From the NCBI RefSeq assembly GCF_002699205.1, contig NZ_PABT01000014.1, positions 1 to 64,000 on the forward strand: a DNA stretch of 64,000 nt, written 5' to 3'. Numbering within the stretch: position 1 is the first letter of the stretch; each line of letters begins with the position of its first letter. This DNA is from Allomuricauda sp. (lineage in GTDB: Bacteria > Bacteroidota > Bacteroidia > Flavobacteriales > Flavobacteriaceae). A program made the position numbers and the translations under genes. The notes below the pieces were generated by a model that saw nothing but the letters and a program-made list of their open reading frames with translations, was not told where the DNA came from and searched no databases. Below, one piece after another: positions 16,687 to 24,870 of the stretch.

Positions 16687-17379
16687 TTATGCGAACCTTC
16701 TCTTGATCAAGGAAATAAAACGGGTTTCGTATTCTTCCTTACCTTCCCAATTGTTATATTCGGGCTTTACCATGTTTTCGATGAAAGCAATGGACCTTTC
16801 TTCCGAATCAATGGTGTTGAGTTGGGAAAGTACCCGGGTATAATCCTCCATGTTGTTATTAAAAAGGTGCTTAACAAAGGCAAGCTTATCGTTGAGCCCT
16901 ACTTGCAGATCCTTTCTTCCAAGTTTATCGTTCAAAGATTTTGGGCTTTGCCCTTGCTCCTTTTTTTCAACCTGCACGGGTGTCACATTATCCTTATCGT
17001 TCTTCATAAGGTCCGGCTTGGCCACAAATTCGGCAAAAACCTGCTCTAAGTCCGCTTTAGAGGGCATCTCGGAAACTATATCTTTAATGGTGTCCATAGA
17101 AGGCGTGGTAATAATATCCTCTTGGTGAGGATTGCTTTCGGGCACCGACCTGTTGCCACTCAAAACAGCGTTGGCCATTTTCTCGAACCTTGAAGCAATT
17201 ACATTTTGGGAAACATCCACTTCCACATCACTCAACTTTTCATCTATGAACTTTAGCACGGCCAACTTTTCATATATTTCTTTGGACTTTTCATAAAGTT
17301 CCGCTAAATCGGTATCCTCCCTCGCCGTAATTATTTCGGTGGACAACTTGATCAACTCTTCCCTCAATTTCCGTATCAT
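16687..17379 (-). CDS. conserved hypothetical protein, coiled-coil N-terminus
   Basis: A 230-residue soluble, highly charged protein. The first ~70 residues are helical with heptad-like spacing (KLREELIKLSTEI onward), the middle is low-complexity, and a compact C-terminal domain contains SLNDKLGR, GLNDKLAFVKHLF and DYTRVLSQLNT. I recognise this C-terminal pattern from Bacteroidota proteins of unknown function. No enzymatic motif is visible. It lies 48 bp upstream of rsmI on the same strand and is divergent from tdk. Confidence 0.75.
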   Translation of the reverse strand: MIRKLREELIKLSTEIITAREDTDLAELYEKSKEIYEKLAVLKFIDEKLSDVEVDVSQNVIASRFEKMANAVLSGNRSVPESNPHQEDIITTPSMDTIKDIVSEMPSKADLEQVFAEFVAKPDLMKNDKDNVTPVQVEKKEQGQSPKSLNDKLGRKDLQVGLNDKLAFVKHLFNNNMEDYTRVLSQLNTIDSEERSIAFIENMVKPEYNNWEGKEEYETRFISLIKRRFA

Positions 17380-17449
17380 AGCTTTATTTTTTTACTATAA
17401 AAATATAATCAATTTATAAATACACCATCAACAAAAGGTTAAAATTCAA

Positions 17450-17483
17450 TTGAAAACAGGGGTGTAATTTTTTAGTAGCTTTG
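17450..17483 (+). promoter_or_regulatory. promoter of tdk
   Basis: TTG at 17450-17452 and TAGCTTTG at 17476-17483 are 23 bp apart, fitting TTG-N17-23-TAnnTTTG. Transcription would start near 17490, which rules out the GTG at 17481 as tdk start and favours ATG at 17535. Confidence 0.5.
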
Positions 17484-17534
17484 TGGCTGTCCCATTATAA
17501 CGGGAAAACAAACAATTTCTTTCAAAAATACGGT

Positions 17535-18179
17535 ATGTTTCTCGAAAACACAGTCAACCATAAGGAACAATTTGGATGGATCGAGGTTATCTGCGGTTCT
17601 ATGTTTTCCGGAAAGACCGAAGAGCTTATCCGAAGATTGAAGCGCGCACAATTTGCCAAGCAAAAAGTGGAAATCTTCAAGCCCATTGTGGATACCCGGT
17701 ACCATGAAGAGATGGTCGTGTCCCATGACTCCAATGAAATTAGGTCGACTCCTGTACCTGCAGCCGCCAATATTCGTCTTTTGGCGGATGGTTGTGATGT
17801 AGTGGGCATTGACGAAGCACAGTTTTTTGATGATGAAATTGTAACGGTATGCAACGATTTGGCCAACCGGGGGGTCCGTGTCGTGGTCGCTGGCCTGGAT
17901 ATGGACTTTAAGGGCAACCCCTTTGGCCCTATGCCCGCTTTAATGGCGACGGCCGAATATGTTACCAAGGTACATGCTGTTTGTACACGAACCGGAAATT
18001 TGGCAAACTACAGCTTTAGAAAGTCCCATAACGACAACTTGGTGTTGTTGGGTGAGACCGAAGAGTACGAACCTTTGAGCCGTGCGGCTTTTTACAAAGC
18101 CATGCTCCGAGAAAAAATAAGTCAAATGGATGTGGACTCGGAAGAAGTGAACGACGAAAAAAAGGAGTCCAATGAGTAA
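17535..18179 (+). CDS. tdk: thymidine kinase
   Basis: Phosphorylates thymidine to dTMP in nucleotide salvage, 214 residues from ATG 17535. This start is chosen because the longer frame (GTG 17481) begins inside the promoter and the family begins near MFLENTVN. The P-loop is [11 protein letters not shown] (~22) and the Walker B is DEAQFFDD (~95). The lasso region reads [14 protein letters not shown], so the second Cys of the first zinc CxxC is absent, along with the later Cys pair; this variant probably has no zinc. The C-terminal tail is acidic. It overlaps alr by eight bases, so translation may be coupled. Confidence 0.93.
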   Translation: MFLENTVNHKEQFGWIEVICGSMFSGKTEELIRRLKRAQFAKQKVEIFKPIVDTRYHEEMVVSHDSNEIRSTPVPAAANIRLLADGCDVVGIDEAQFFDDEIVTVCNDLANRGVRVVVAGLDMDFKGNPFGPMPALMATAEYVTKVHAVCTRTGNLANYSFRKSHNDNLVLLGETEEYEPLSRAAFYKAMLREKISQMDVDSEEVNDEKKESNE

Positions 18180-19281
18180 GGTCGGGGAAACCACTTTGGT
18201 TATGGACTTGTCGGCCCTGGAACATAACTACCGCTATTTGCAATCAAGAATTAAACCGGAAACTAAGTTTTTAGGAGTTGTGAAAGCGTTTGCCTACGGA
18301 AGTGATACCGTAACAATAGCGCAAAAACTGGAACAATTGGGCGTCGATTATTTGGCAGTGGCCTATGTAAACGAAGGTGTTTTGCTCCGAGATGCGGGCA
18401 TAAAAACACCCATTTTGGTACTACATCCTTTGGTTGCCAATTTTGAAGAAATGATAGAACGGTGTTTGGAACCGAACATCTATTCCAAAAATATCCTGAA
18501 CCAATTTCTTGAAGTCGCTCAGGAAAAGAAACAATCCGAATATCCGATTCACATCAAATTCAACACCGGATTGAACCGTTTGGGTTTTACAGAAAATGAC
18601 ATCGATTTCATTGCCCAAAAATGCAAACAGAATAAAAATGTCAAAATTGTTTCTACTTTTTCACATTTGGCCGCTTCGGAAGATTTAAAGGAACGCGATT
18701 TTAGTTTGAAGCAAATCAACTCCTTCAAAAAATTAAGTACTGCGCTCGGCAATACATTGGGGTATGTACCCATGCGACACATGCTGAACACATCCGGAAT
18801 CATTAATTATCCAGAAGCCCAATTTGATATGGTGCGCAGTGGAATCGGTCTGTACGGTTACGGCAACCAGGCTGAAATAGATGCACAATTAAAACCAGTT
18901 GCCACGCTAAAAACCATCATTTCACAAATTCATGAAATTGGGACCAATCAATCCGTGGGTTATAACAGGGCGTTCAAAGCAACCAAAACAATCAAAAGTG
19001 CAACATTGCCCATTGGTCATGCAGATGGTATTGGCAGACAATATGGAAAAGGCAAGGGTTCTGTACTGATCAATGGAAAAAAAGCTCCCATTCTTGGTAA
19101 CGTTTGTATGGATATGATCATGGTCGATGTCACTGGAATCGACTGCCAAGAAGGGGACGAAGCAATAATTTTTGGTTCGGAAAGATCGGCCGAAAAGTTC
19201 ACGGCTTCGGCCAATACCATTTCCTACGAAATCCTAACGGCCATATCCCAACGGGTAAAAAGAGTGGTTCTAAACCAATGA
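18172..19281 (+). CDS. alr: alanine racemase
   Basis: A 369-residue PLP enzyme making D-alanine for peptidoglycan. The PLP lysine lies in GVVKAFAYG (~39) in place of the usual VVKADAYG, and the catalytic Tyr is in SVGYNRAF (~264). [13 protein letters not shown] (~307) and the C-terminal AISQRVKRV close the beta domain. It stands alone and is not fused to MurF as in some Bacteroidota. It starts within the end of tdk (eight-base overlap). Confidence 0.93.
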   Translation: MSKVGETTLVMDLSALEHNYRYLQSRIKPETKFLGVVKAFAYGSDTVTIAQKLEQLGVDYLAVAYVNEGVLLRDAGIKTPILVLHPLVANFEEMIERCLEPNIYSKNILNQFLEVAQEKKQSEYPIHIKFNTGLNRLGFTENDIDFIAQKCKQNKNVKIVSTFSHLAASEDLKERDFSLKQINSFKKLSTALGNTLGYVPMRHMLNTSGIINYPEAQFDMVRSGIGLYGYGNQAEIDAQLKPVATLKTIISQIHEIGTNQSVGYNRAFKATKTIKSATLPIGHADGIGRQYGKGKGSVLINGKKAPILGNVCMDMIMVDVTGIDCQEGDEAIIFGSERSAEKFTASANTISYEILTAISQRVKRVVLNQ

Positions 19282-19358
19282 TTTCTTTCTTTTTTTGATG
19301 AAATAACCCTCTTTTTTAGTTAATTTGTTTCCTATTAACCAATATACTTAACTATAAA

Positions 19359-19766
19359 ATGGGATTTTTAAAAGAGTTTAAAGAATTTGCCATGAAAGGA
19401 AACCTGGTGGATATCGCCGTAGGTTTCGTCATGGGTGCCGCTTTTAAAGAAGTGGTTTCGTCATTCACCGGAGGTATTGTTTCTCCTTTGATTGGCTTGT
19501 TGTTCAACTCAGATTTCAACGATTTGAAATATGTGATCACAGAAGGAACACCTAATGATGCTGGAGAAATTGTTGGGGAAATTGCCGTATTGTACGGAGC
19601 ATTCCTTACCAATGTAATCGACTTCATCATTGTGGCATTTGTAATGTTCCTAGTTGTAAAGGGCGTCAACAAGATGAAGAAAAAAGAGGAGCCTGCTCCG
19701 GAACCTCCAAAGGGACCATCCCAAGAGGAACTGTTGGCAGAGATCCGCGATTTGTTGAAAAAATAA
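19359..19766 (+). CDS. mscL: large-conductance mechanosensitive channel
   Basis: A 135-residue inner-membrane channel that opens on osmotic downshock. It begins MGFLKEFKEFAMKGNLVDIAVGFVMGAAFKEVVSS, the conserved N-terminal helix and TM1. TM2 lies at ~88-108, followed by the charged cytoplasmic helix ending EELLAEIRDLLKK. Length is normal. A single gene followed by a terminator. Confidence 0.96.
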   Translation: MGFLKEFKEFAMKGNLVDIAVGFVMGAAFKEVVSSFTGGIVSPLIGLLFNSDFNDLKYVITEGTPNDAGEIVGEIAVLYGAFLTNVIDFIIVAFVMFLVVKGVNKMKKKEEPAPEPPKGPSQEELLAEIRDLLKK

Positions 19767-19827
19767 AATCGCTATTGGCACTGAACTTGCTTTTTGGTGC
19801 CACCGCTACATCACGATAACCTTTAAA

Positions 19828-19868
19828 AACCATCAATGTGTTTCGCTGACATGTTGATGGTTGTTTTA
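19828..19868 (+). terminator. terminator after mscL
   Basis: A 9-bp perfect stem (AACCATCAA at 19828-19836, TTGATGGTT at 19854-19862) with some extra pairing in the loop, followed by a T-rich tail. It lies 62 bp after the mscL stop. Confidence 0.7.
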
Positions 19869-19912
19869 TTTATAACATTTTGTTATTTTTTATTGATTGG
19901 CAACAAAAAAGC

Positions 19913-19942
19913 TTGTTTAAATCGCTGACTGGACTACCTTTG
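19913..19942 (+). promoter_or_regulatory. promoter of asd
   Basis: TTG at 19913-19915 and TACCTTTG at 19935-19942 with exactly 19 bp between, a full match to the Bacteroidota sigma-A consensus. The asd ATG is at 19964, 21 bp after the -7 box. Confidence 0.75.
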
Positions 19943-19963
19943 CGACAAGAAATTAAATATAAG

Positions 19964-20977
19964 ATGAAAGTAGCAGTTGTTGGTGCCACCGGAATGGTAG
20001 GCGAAGTCATGTTGAAAGTATTGGAAGAACGCAACTTCCCCATTACGGAACTATTGTTGGTTGCCTCGGAGCGTTCTGTGGGTAAAAAACTTACCTATAA
20101 GAATGAAGAGTACACCGTAATTGGATTGGGAGATGCGGTTGCCGCCCAACCGGATATTGCCATTTTTTCTGCCGGGGGCGACACCTCTTTGGAATGGGCA
20201 CCCAAATTTGCCGAAGCGGGCACCACGGTGATTGATAATTCCTCTGCTTGGCGTATGGACCCGACCAAAAAACTGATTGTTCCAGAAATCAATGCAAGTG
20301 AATTGACCGCGGATGACAAAATCATAGCAAACCCCAACTGCTCCACCATTCAAATGGTATTGGCATTGGATCCTTTGCACAAAAAATATAAAATGAAACG
20401 TGTGGTAGTCTCCACTTACCAGTCTGTTTCGGGAACAGGAGTAAAAGCAGTAGAACAAATGGAAAACGAAGCTGCCGGCATCGAAGGGGAAATGGCATAT
20501 CCTTATCCCATCAACCGGAACGCTTTGCCACATTGCGATGTGTTTTTGGAAAACGGCTACACCAAAGAAGAAATGAAATTGGCTCGTGAGCCACAAAAAA
20601 TACTCAACGACCGCACCTTTTCTGTAACCGCAACTGCCGTTCGTATTCCAACTGCGGGAGGACATTCAGAATCCGTAAATGTGGAGTTCCACAACGATTT
20701 TAATTTGACAGAAGTTCGAAAACTGCTCAGTGAAACGCCAGGAATTGTGGTACAGGACAACCCAGACACCAACACCTACCCCATGCCCATTTTTGCCAAT
20801 GGCAAGGATGATGTTTTTGTGGGCAGGCTCCGTAGGGACGAAACCCAGCCGAACACCTTGAACATGTGGATTGTGGCGGATAACTTAAGAAAAGGGGCTG
20901 CTACCAATGCGGTGCAGATAGCGGAGTATTTGGTGGAGAACAATTTGGTTTCCAATACGTCCGAAGCAGTTTCATAA
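19964..20977 (+). CDS. asd: aspartate-semialdehyde dehydrogenase
   Basis: Converts aspartyl phosphate to aspartate semialdehyde in lysine, threonine, methionine and diaminopimelate synthesis, 337 residues. I use ATG 19964 (MKVAVVGATGMVGEVML), since the longer frame upstream would cross the promoter. The NADP-binding GATGMVG is at residue 8, catalytic Cys in NPNCSTIQ (~127) and the His of TAGGHSES (~230). Length is typical. It is expressed from its own promoter. Confidence 0.95.
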   Translation: MKVAVVGATGMVGEVMLKVLEERNFPITELLLVASERSVGKKLTYKNEEYTVIGLGDAVAAQPDIAIFSAGGDTSLEWAPKFAEAGTTVIDNSSAWRMDPTKKLIVPEINASELTADDKIIANPNCSTIQMVLALDPLHKKYKMKRVVVSTYQSVSGTGVKAVEQMENEAAGIEGEMAYPYPINRNALPHCDVFLENGYTKEEMKLAREPQKILNDRTFSVTATAVRIPTAGGHSESVNVEFHNDFNLTEVRKLLSETPGIVVQDNPDTNTYPMPIFANGKDDVFVGRLRRDETQPNTLNMWIVADNLRKGAATNAVQIAEYLVENNLVSNTSEAVS

Positions 20978-21053
20978 TTTTCGTTAAACGTACTGGGCAG
21001 CTAATAAGTTTGTGTGTTTTGTGGTATTTTTATCGGAATCAATCCGAGAAAAC

Positions 21054-23210
21054 ATGAAAAACATAAGTCTGTTGGCTGCTTTGGTTTTATTTGCAGCTTG
21101 CCAAGAAGAACCAAAAAAAAGAGAACCTATAACCGTGAACTACCCCACTACCAAAAAAGTTGATACCGTTGATAATTATTTTGGAACAGATGTCCCCGAC
21201 CCTTATCGTTGGTTGGAAGACGACCGCAGCGAGGAGACCGAGGCTTGGGTAAAACAGCAAAATGCCACGACCTTTGGGTATCTGGAGAAGATTCCATTTC
21301 GTAAGGATCTAAAAAATCGATTGGAAAAACTCTGGAACTACGAAAAAGTAGGCTCCCCTTTTAAAGAGGGCAACTATACCTACTATTACAAAAACAACGG
21401 TTTACAAAACCAATATGTGGTTTACCGTAAAAAGGACGATGGCGAGGAAGAAGTCTTTTTGGACCCCAACACCTTTTCCGAAGACGGCACCACATCCTTG
21501 ATGGGGCTCAGCTTCACCAAAGATGGTTCCAAAGCTGCTTACCTTATCTCCGAAGGAGGAAGCGATTGGAGAAAAGCCATTGTCATTGACGCTGAGTCCA
21601 AGGAAGTTTTGGAAGACACCTTGGTAGATATCAAGTTCAGTGGAATTTCTTGGAAAGGAAACGATGGGTTCTTCTACTCTAGCTACGACAAACCCAAGGG
21701 CAGCGAACTTTCTGCCAAGACCGATCAGCACAAGTTGTATTACCACAAGTTGGGCACACCCCAATCCGAAGACAAAATCATCTTTGGGGGTACGCCAGAA
21801 GAAAAACACCGATACGTTGGTGGCTCCGTTTCCGAAGATCAAAAATATTTGTTCATCTCTGCATCCATTTCCACATCTGGAAACAAATTGTTTATGATGG
21901 ATCTTACCCAAGATGATCCTGAGTTGGTCACTATTTTGGATGATACTGATTCAGACACCTACGTTATAGACAACGAAGGTTCTAAACTTTATTTGGTTAC
22001 TGACCGGGATGCGCCGAACAAAAAAATCGTTATTGCAGATGCATCCAACCCAACACCGGACCATTGGGAAGATTTAATCCCAGAGACCGAAAATGTTTTG
22101 ACTGCGGGAACTGGCGGGGGATATTTCTTTACCGAATACATGGTGGATGCCATTTCCAAGGTTCTACAGTATGATTATGAAGGGAATTTGGTTCGTGAAG
22201 TGGAATTGCCCGGCGTAGGAAGTGCAGGAGGATTTGGTGGTAAAAAAGAGGATAAGGAATTCTATTTTTCCTTTACCAATTACAACACGCCCGGTTCTTT
22301 GTACAAATACAATGTGGAAACTGGGGAATATGAGTTGTACTGGAAGCCCCAAATCGATTTCAATCCTGATGATTATGAATCCAAGCAGGTTTTCTACAAC
22401 TCCAAGGACGGAACCAAGGTTCCTATGATCATCACTTATAAAAAAGGGGTGGAACTAAACGGTAAAAATCCGACTATCTTGTATGGTTATGGAGGTTTCA
22501 ATATTAGTTTAACGCCTTCCTTTAGCATTGTAAATGCTGTTTGGATGGAACAAGGCGGGGTATATGCCGTTCCCAACCTAAGAGGTGGGGGAGAATATGG
22601 CAAAGAATGGCACATTGCCGGTACCAAGCTTCAAAAACAAAACGTTTTTGACGACTTTATCGCCGCTGCCGAATATTTGATCGACAACAAATACACCTCA
22701 AAAGAATATTTGGCCATCCGTGGAGGTTCCAACGGTGGTTTATTGGTGGGTGCAACAATGACCCAGCGACCCGACCTGATGCAAGTGGCCTTGCCAGCTG
22801 TTGGGGTAATGGACATGCTACGTTACCACACCTTTACGGCCGGAGCGGGATGGGCCTACGATTATGGAACAGCTGAGGACAGCGAGGAAATGTTCAAATA
22901 CCTTAAAGGATATTCTCCTGTGCACAACGTAAAAGCAGGCGTAGAGTATCCAGCAACATTGGTTACCACAGGAGATCACGACGATCGTGTGGTTCCGGCA
23001 CACAGCTTTAAGTTTGCCGCAGAACTGCAAGAAAAACAAGCCGGTGACCTGCCTACTCTGATTCGAATTGAAACCAATGCAGGTCATGGAGCTGGTACGC
23101 CCGTCAGTAAAACCATTGAACAGTACGCAGATATTTTTGGGTTTACTTTTTACAATATGGGGTTCGATGAATTGCCCAACCAAGCAGTGCTCAAAGAATT
23201 TAAAGATTGA
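21054..23210 (+). CDS. prolyl oligopeptidase family protein (S9A), lipoprotein
   Basis: A 718-residue serine peptidase that cleaves after proline in short peptides, probably anchored in the periplasm. The start is ATG 21054, giving a lipoprotein signal peptide ([16 protein letters not shown], lipobox FAAC); the longer frame lacks this logic. The N-terminal [14 protein letters not shown] motif is typical, a seven-bladed propeller follows, and the catalytic domain has the Ser in GGSNGG (Ser ~559), Asp in DHDDRV (~643) and His in GHGAGTP (~678). All three catalytic residues are present. Confidence 0.95.
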   Translation: MKNISLLAALVLFAACQEEPKKREPITVNYPTTKKVDTVDNYFGTDVPDPYRWLEDDRSEETEAWVKQQNATTFGYLEKIPFRKDLKNRLEKLWNYEKVGSPFKEGNYTYYYKNNGLQNQYVVYRKKDDGEEEVFLDPNTFSEDGTTSLMGLSFTKDGSKAAYLISEGGSDWRKAIVIDAESKEVLEDTLVDIKFSGISWKGNDGFFYSSYDKPKGSELSAKTDQHKLYYHKLGTPQSEDKIIFGGTPEEKHRYVGGSVSEDQKYLFISASISTSGNKLFMMDLTQDDPELVTILDDTDSDTYVIDNEGSKLYLVTDRDAPNKKIVIADASNPTPDHWEDLIPETENVLTAGTGGGYFFTEYMVDAISKVLQYDYEGNLVREVELPGVGSAGGFGGKKEDKEFYFSFTNYNTPGSLYKYNVETGEYELYWKPQIDFNPDDYESKQVFYNSKDGTKVPMIITYKKGVELNGKNPTILYGYGGFNISLTPSFSIVNAVWMEQGGVYAVPNLRGGGEYGKEWHIAGTKLQKQNVFDDFIAAAEYLIDNKYTSKEYLAIRGGSNGGLLVGATMTQRPDLMQVALPAVGVMDMLRYHTFTAGAGWAYDYGTAEDSEEMFKYLKGYSPVHNVKAGVEYPATLVTTGDHDDRVVPAHSFKFAAELQEKQAGDLPTLIRIETNAGHGAGTPVSKTIEQYADIFGFTFYNMGFDELPNQAVLKEFKD

Positions 23211-23220
23211 AATTTGACTT

Positions 23221-23346
23221 AAAGCTGTTCAGAAAGTATATGAAAGGTCATTCTGAACTTGTTTGAGAATCTCACGAGAAAGGATAAAGTTTTTGATGAG
23301 AACCTGAAACAAGTTAAGGTTGACGACATCTTTTCCGAACAGCTTT
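23221..23346 (+). terminator. terminator-like long inverted repeat after the prolyl oligopeptidase gene
   Basis: Outer arms AAAGCTGTTCAGAAAG (23221-23236) and its near-complement ending GAACAGCTTT (23330-23346) match at about 15 of 16 positions and end in a T-rich tail (CTTTTTATTT). The loop is filled by the repeat element at 23247-23324. This looks like a terminator hairpin into which the element inserted. Confidence 0.5.
23247..23324. repeat. dispersed inverted-repeat element, copy 2
   Basis: A 78-bp imperfect inverted repeat. The left arm GTCATTCTGAACTTGTTT and the right arm CTGAAACAAGTTAAGGTTGAC are near-complements and match copies 1 and 3. It lies inside the outer hairpin arms of the preceding gene's terminator. 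Confidence 0.75.
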
Positions 23347-23358
23347 TTATTTGAATAT

Positions 23359-24354
23359 ATGCTAAAAGTCCAAATAGATTCCTTTGGTTATCAAAATCAA
23401 ACCATTTTAAAGGACATTTCTTTTGAAGTCGCTCCAGGGGAACATGTAGCCTTAATGGGTGAAAGTGGTTCGGGAAAAAGCACCTTGCTGAAAATCATCT
23501 ACGGATTGCTCCATGTGGAAGAAGGCTCTGTTTTTTGGGGTGAAAAAGAAGCCCTTGGCCCCAACTTTAATCTAGTTCCCGGAGAGCCGTACATGAAATA
23601 TTTGGCGCAGGATTTTGACCTGATGCCTTTCATTACCGTGGAAGAGAACATTGGGCAGTTTCTTTCCGTTTTTGAGCGTGAAACCCATGAAGAGCGTATA
23701 AATGAACTTCTGGAATTGATTGAAATGAAGTCTTATGCGAAGACCAAGGTAAAATACCTCAGCGGAGGACAGCAACAACGCGTGGCCCTCGCCCGAGTTT
23801 TGGCCCAAGAACCAGAAATTTTACTTTTGGACGAACCCTTTGGCCATATCGACAACTTTAAGCGTAATTCCCTTCGAAGAAACCTCTTCCTATACCTCAA
23901 AAAAAAGGGTGTCACCGTACTTACGGCCAGTCACGACCCAAGTGATGTACTGCCTTTTGCAGAGCGAACCCTAATTTTGGAGAAAGGTCAAATAATTGCC
24001 AATCGGAATACCCAAGACCTTTACGAAAACCCTCCCAATTACTACACGGCCTCATTGTTCGGGCAAGTGAACCAAGTTCCCATGAAACTATTGAAATCCT
24101 ATACTGAAATAGAAAGAACGGTGCTTGTATATCCCCACGAGTTCAAACTTTCTGATTCCTCTGGGCTAAAAATTGAAGTGATCAATTCCTTTTTTAAAGG
24201 AAGCCACTACCTCAACGAGGGCCTAATGGAAGATGGGACCATCATCTTTTTCAATTCTGAGAAAAAACAGGAAAAAGGAGCAACCATTTTTCTTAATGTA
24301 TCTTTGAAAACCATCAACACTAGGCTCCAGGTTGGACAAAAAACAAATACATAG
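23359..24354 (+). CDS. ABC transporter ATP-binding protein
   Basis: A 331-residue ABC ATPase. I use ATG 23359 (MLKVQIDSFGYQ); the earlier TTG would start inside the repeat element and add an unlikely leader. Walker A GESGSGKST (~36), signature YLSGGQQQRVALARVL (~132) and Walker B LLLDEPFGHID (~156) are intact. The C-terminal ~110 residues look like a TOBE-type domain as in PotA/MalK importers. No permease or binding protein gene is adjacent, so the partner is unknown. It overlaps the arfB frame by 23 bases. Confidence 0.88.
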   Translation: MLKVQIDSFGYQNQTILKDISFEVAPGEHVALMGESGSGKSTLLKIIYGLLHVEEGSVFWGEKEALGPNFNLVPGEPYMKYLAQDFDLMPFITVEENIGQFLSVFERETHEERINELLELIEMKSYAKTKVKYLSGGQQQRVALARVLAQEPEILLLDEPFGHIDNFKRNSLRRNLFLYLKKKGVTVLTASHDPSDVLPFAERTLILEKGQIIANRNTQDLYENPPNYYTASLFGQVNQVPMKLLKSYTEIERTVLVYPHEFKLSDSSGLKIEVINSFFKGSHYLNEGLMEDGTIIFFNSEKKQEKGATIFLNVSLKTINTRLQVGQKTNT

Positions 24355-24736
24355 GGAACTTCAGTTTAAAGCCATGCGGAGCAGTGGTGCCGGGGGGCAA
24401 CATGTGAACAAGGTCTCGTCCAAAGTAGAACTTTCTTTCAACGTGCCTGATTCAAATGGACTTTCGGACAAGGAAAAACAACGGATTTTATTAAAACTAC
24501 AATCGCGACTGACCAACGATGGTGTTTTTATACTTCAATGTGATGAGGCCCGAAGTCAGCACAGGAACAAGGATTTGGTGGTGAAACGATTTTTTGACCT
24601 TCTAAAAAAAGCACTCGTCGTTCCCAAAAAGCGAAAACCGACAAAACCGACAAAATCTTCCAAAGAAAAACGGTTAAAATCCAAAAAGAAGATCGCTGAA
24701 AAAAAGATGTCCCGTAAACGTTTTGATCTAGAATAA
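24332..24736 (+). CDS. arfB: peptidyl-tRNA hydrolase ArfB (ribosome rescue)
   Basis: A 134-residue release-factor-like protein that frees stalled ribosomes by hydrolysing peptidyl-tRNA in the A site without a stop codon. The GGQ motif is in RSSGAGGQHVNK (~residues 17-28), followed by SSKVELSF, and the C-terminal tail is very basic (KKRKPTKPTKSS...), which in ArfB enters the empty mRNA channel. The start is TTG at 24332 inside the upstream ABC gene. The context gives no link to transport. Confidence 0.9.
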   Translation: MDKKQIHRELQFKAMRSSGAGGQHVNKVSSKVELSFNVPDSNGLSDKEKQRILLKLQSRLTNDGVFILQCDEARSQHRNKDLVVKRFFDLLKKALVVPKKRKPTKPTKSSKEKRLKSKKKIAEKKMSRKRFDLE

Positions 24737-24870
24737 TAACTTATCGTTTTTCAACGCTCTGGATTGCAAACCCAACAAAAAAAACGTTTCCGCCTTAATT
24801 CCCATCCACTTCATTTAATTTCCTCATTACAAATGCTTAATTTTCAGTCAAATTAAACTAATTCAAAAAC

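Noticed and set aside
20051-20665. 204-codon minus-strand open frame opposite asd
   Set aside because: It is antisense to a clear asd gene with all catalytic motifs; composition follows the codon pattern of the plus strand.
21402-21911. 169-codon minus-strand open frame opposite the prolyl oligopeptidase gene
   Set aside because: Shadow of a confident gene; no domain features.
23320-23358. Upstream TTG start for the ABC ATPase
   Set aside because: It falls inside the repeat element and terminator hairpin; ATG 23359 begins the normal family sequence.
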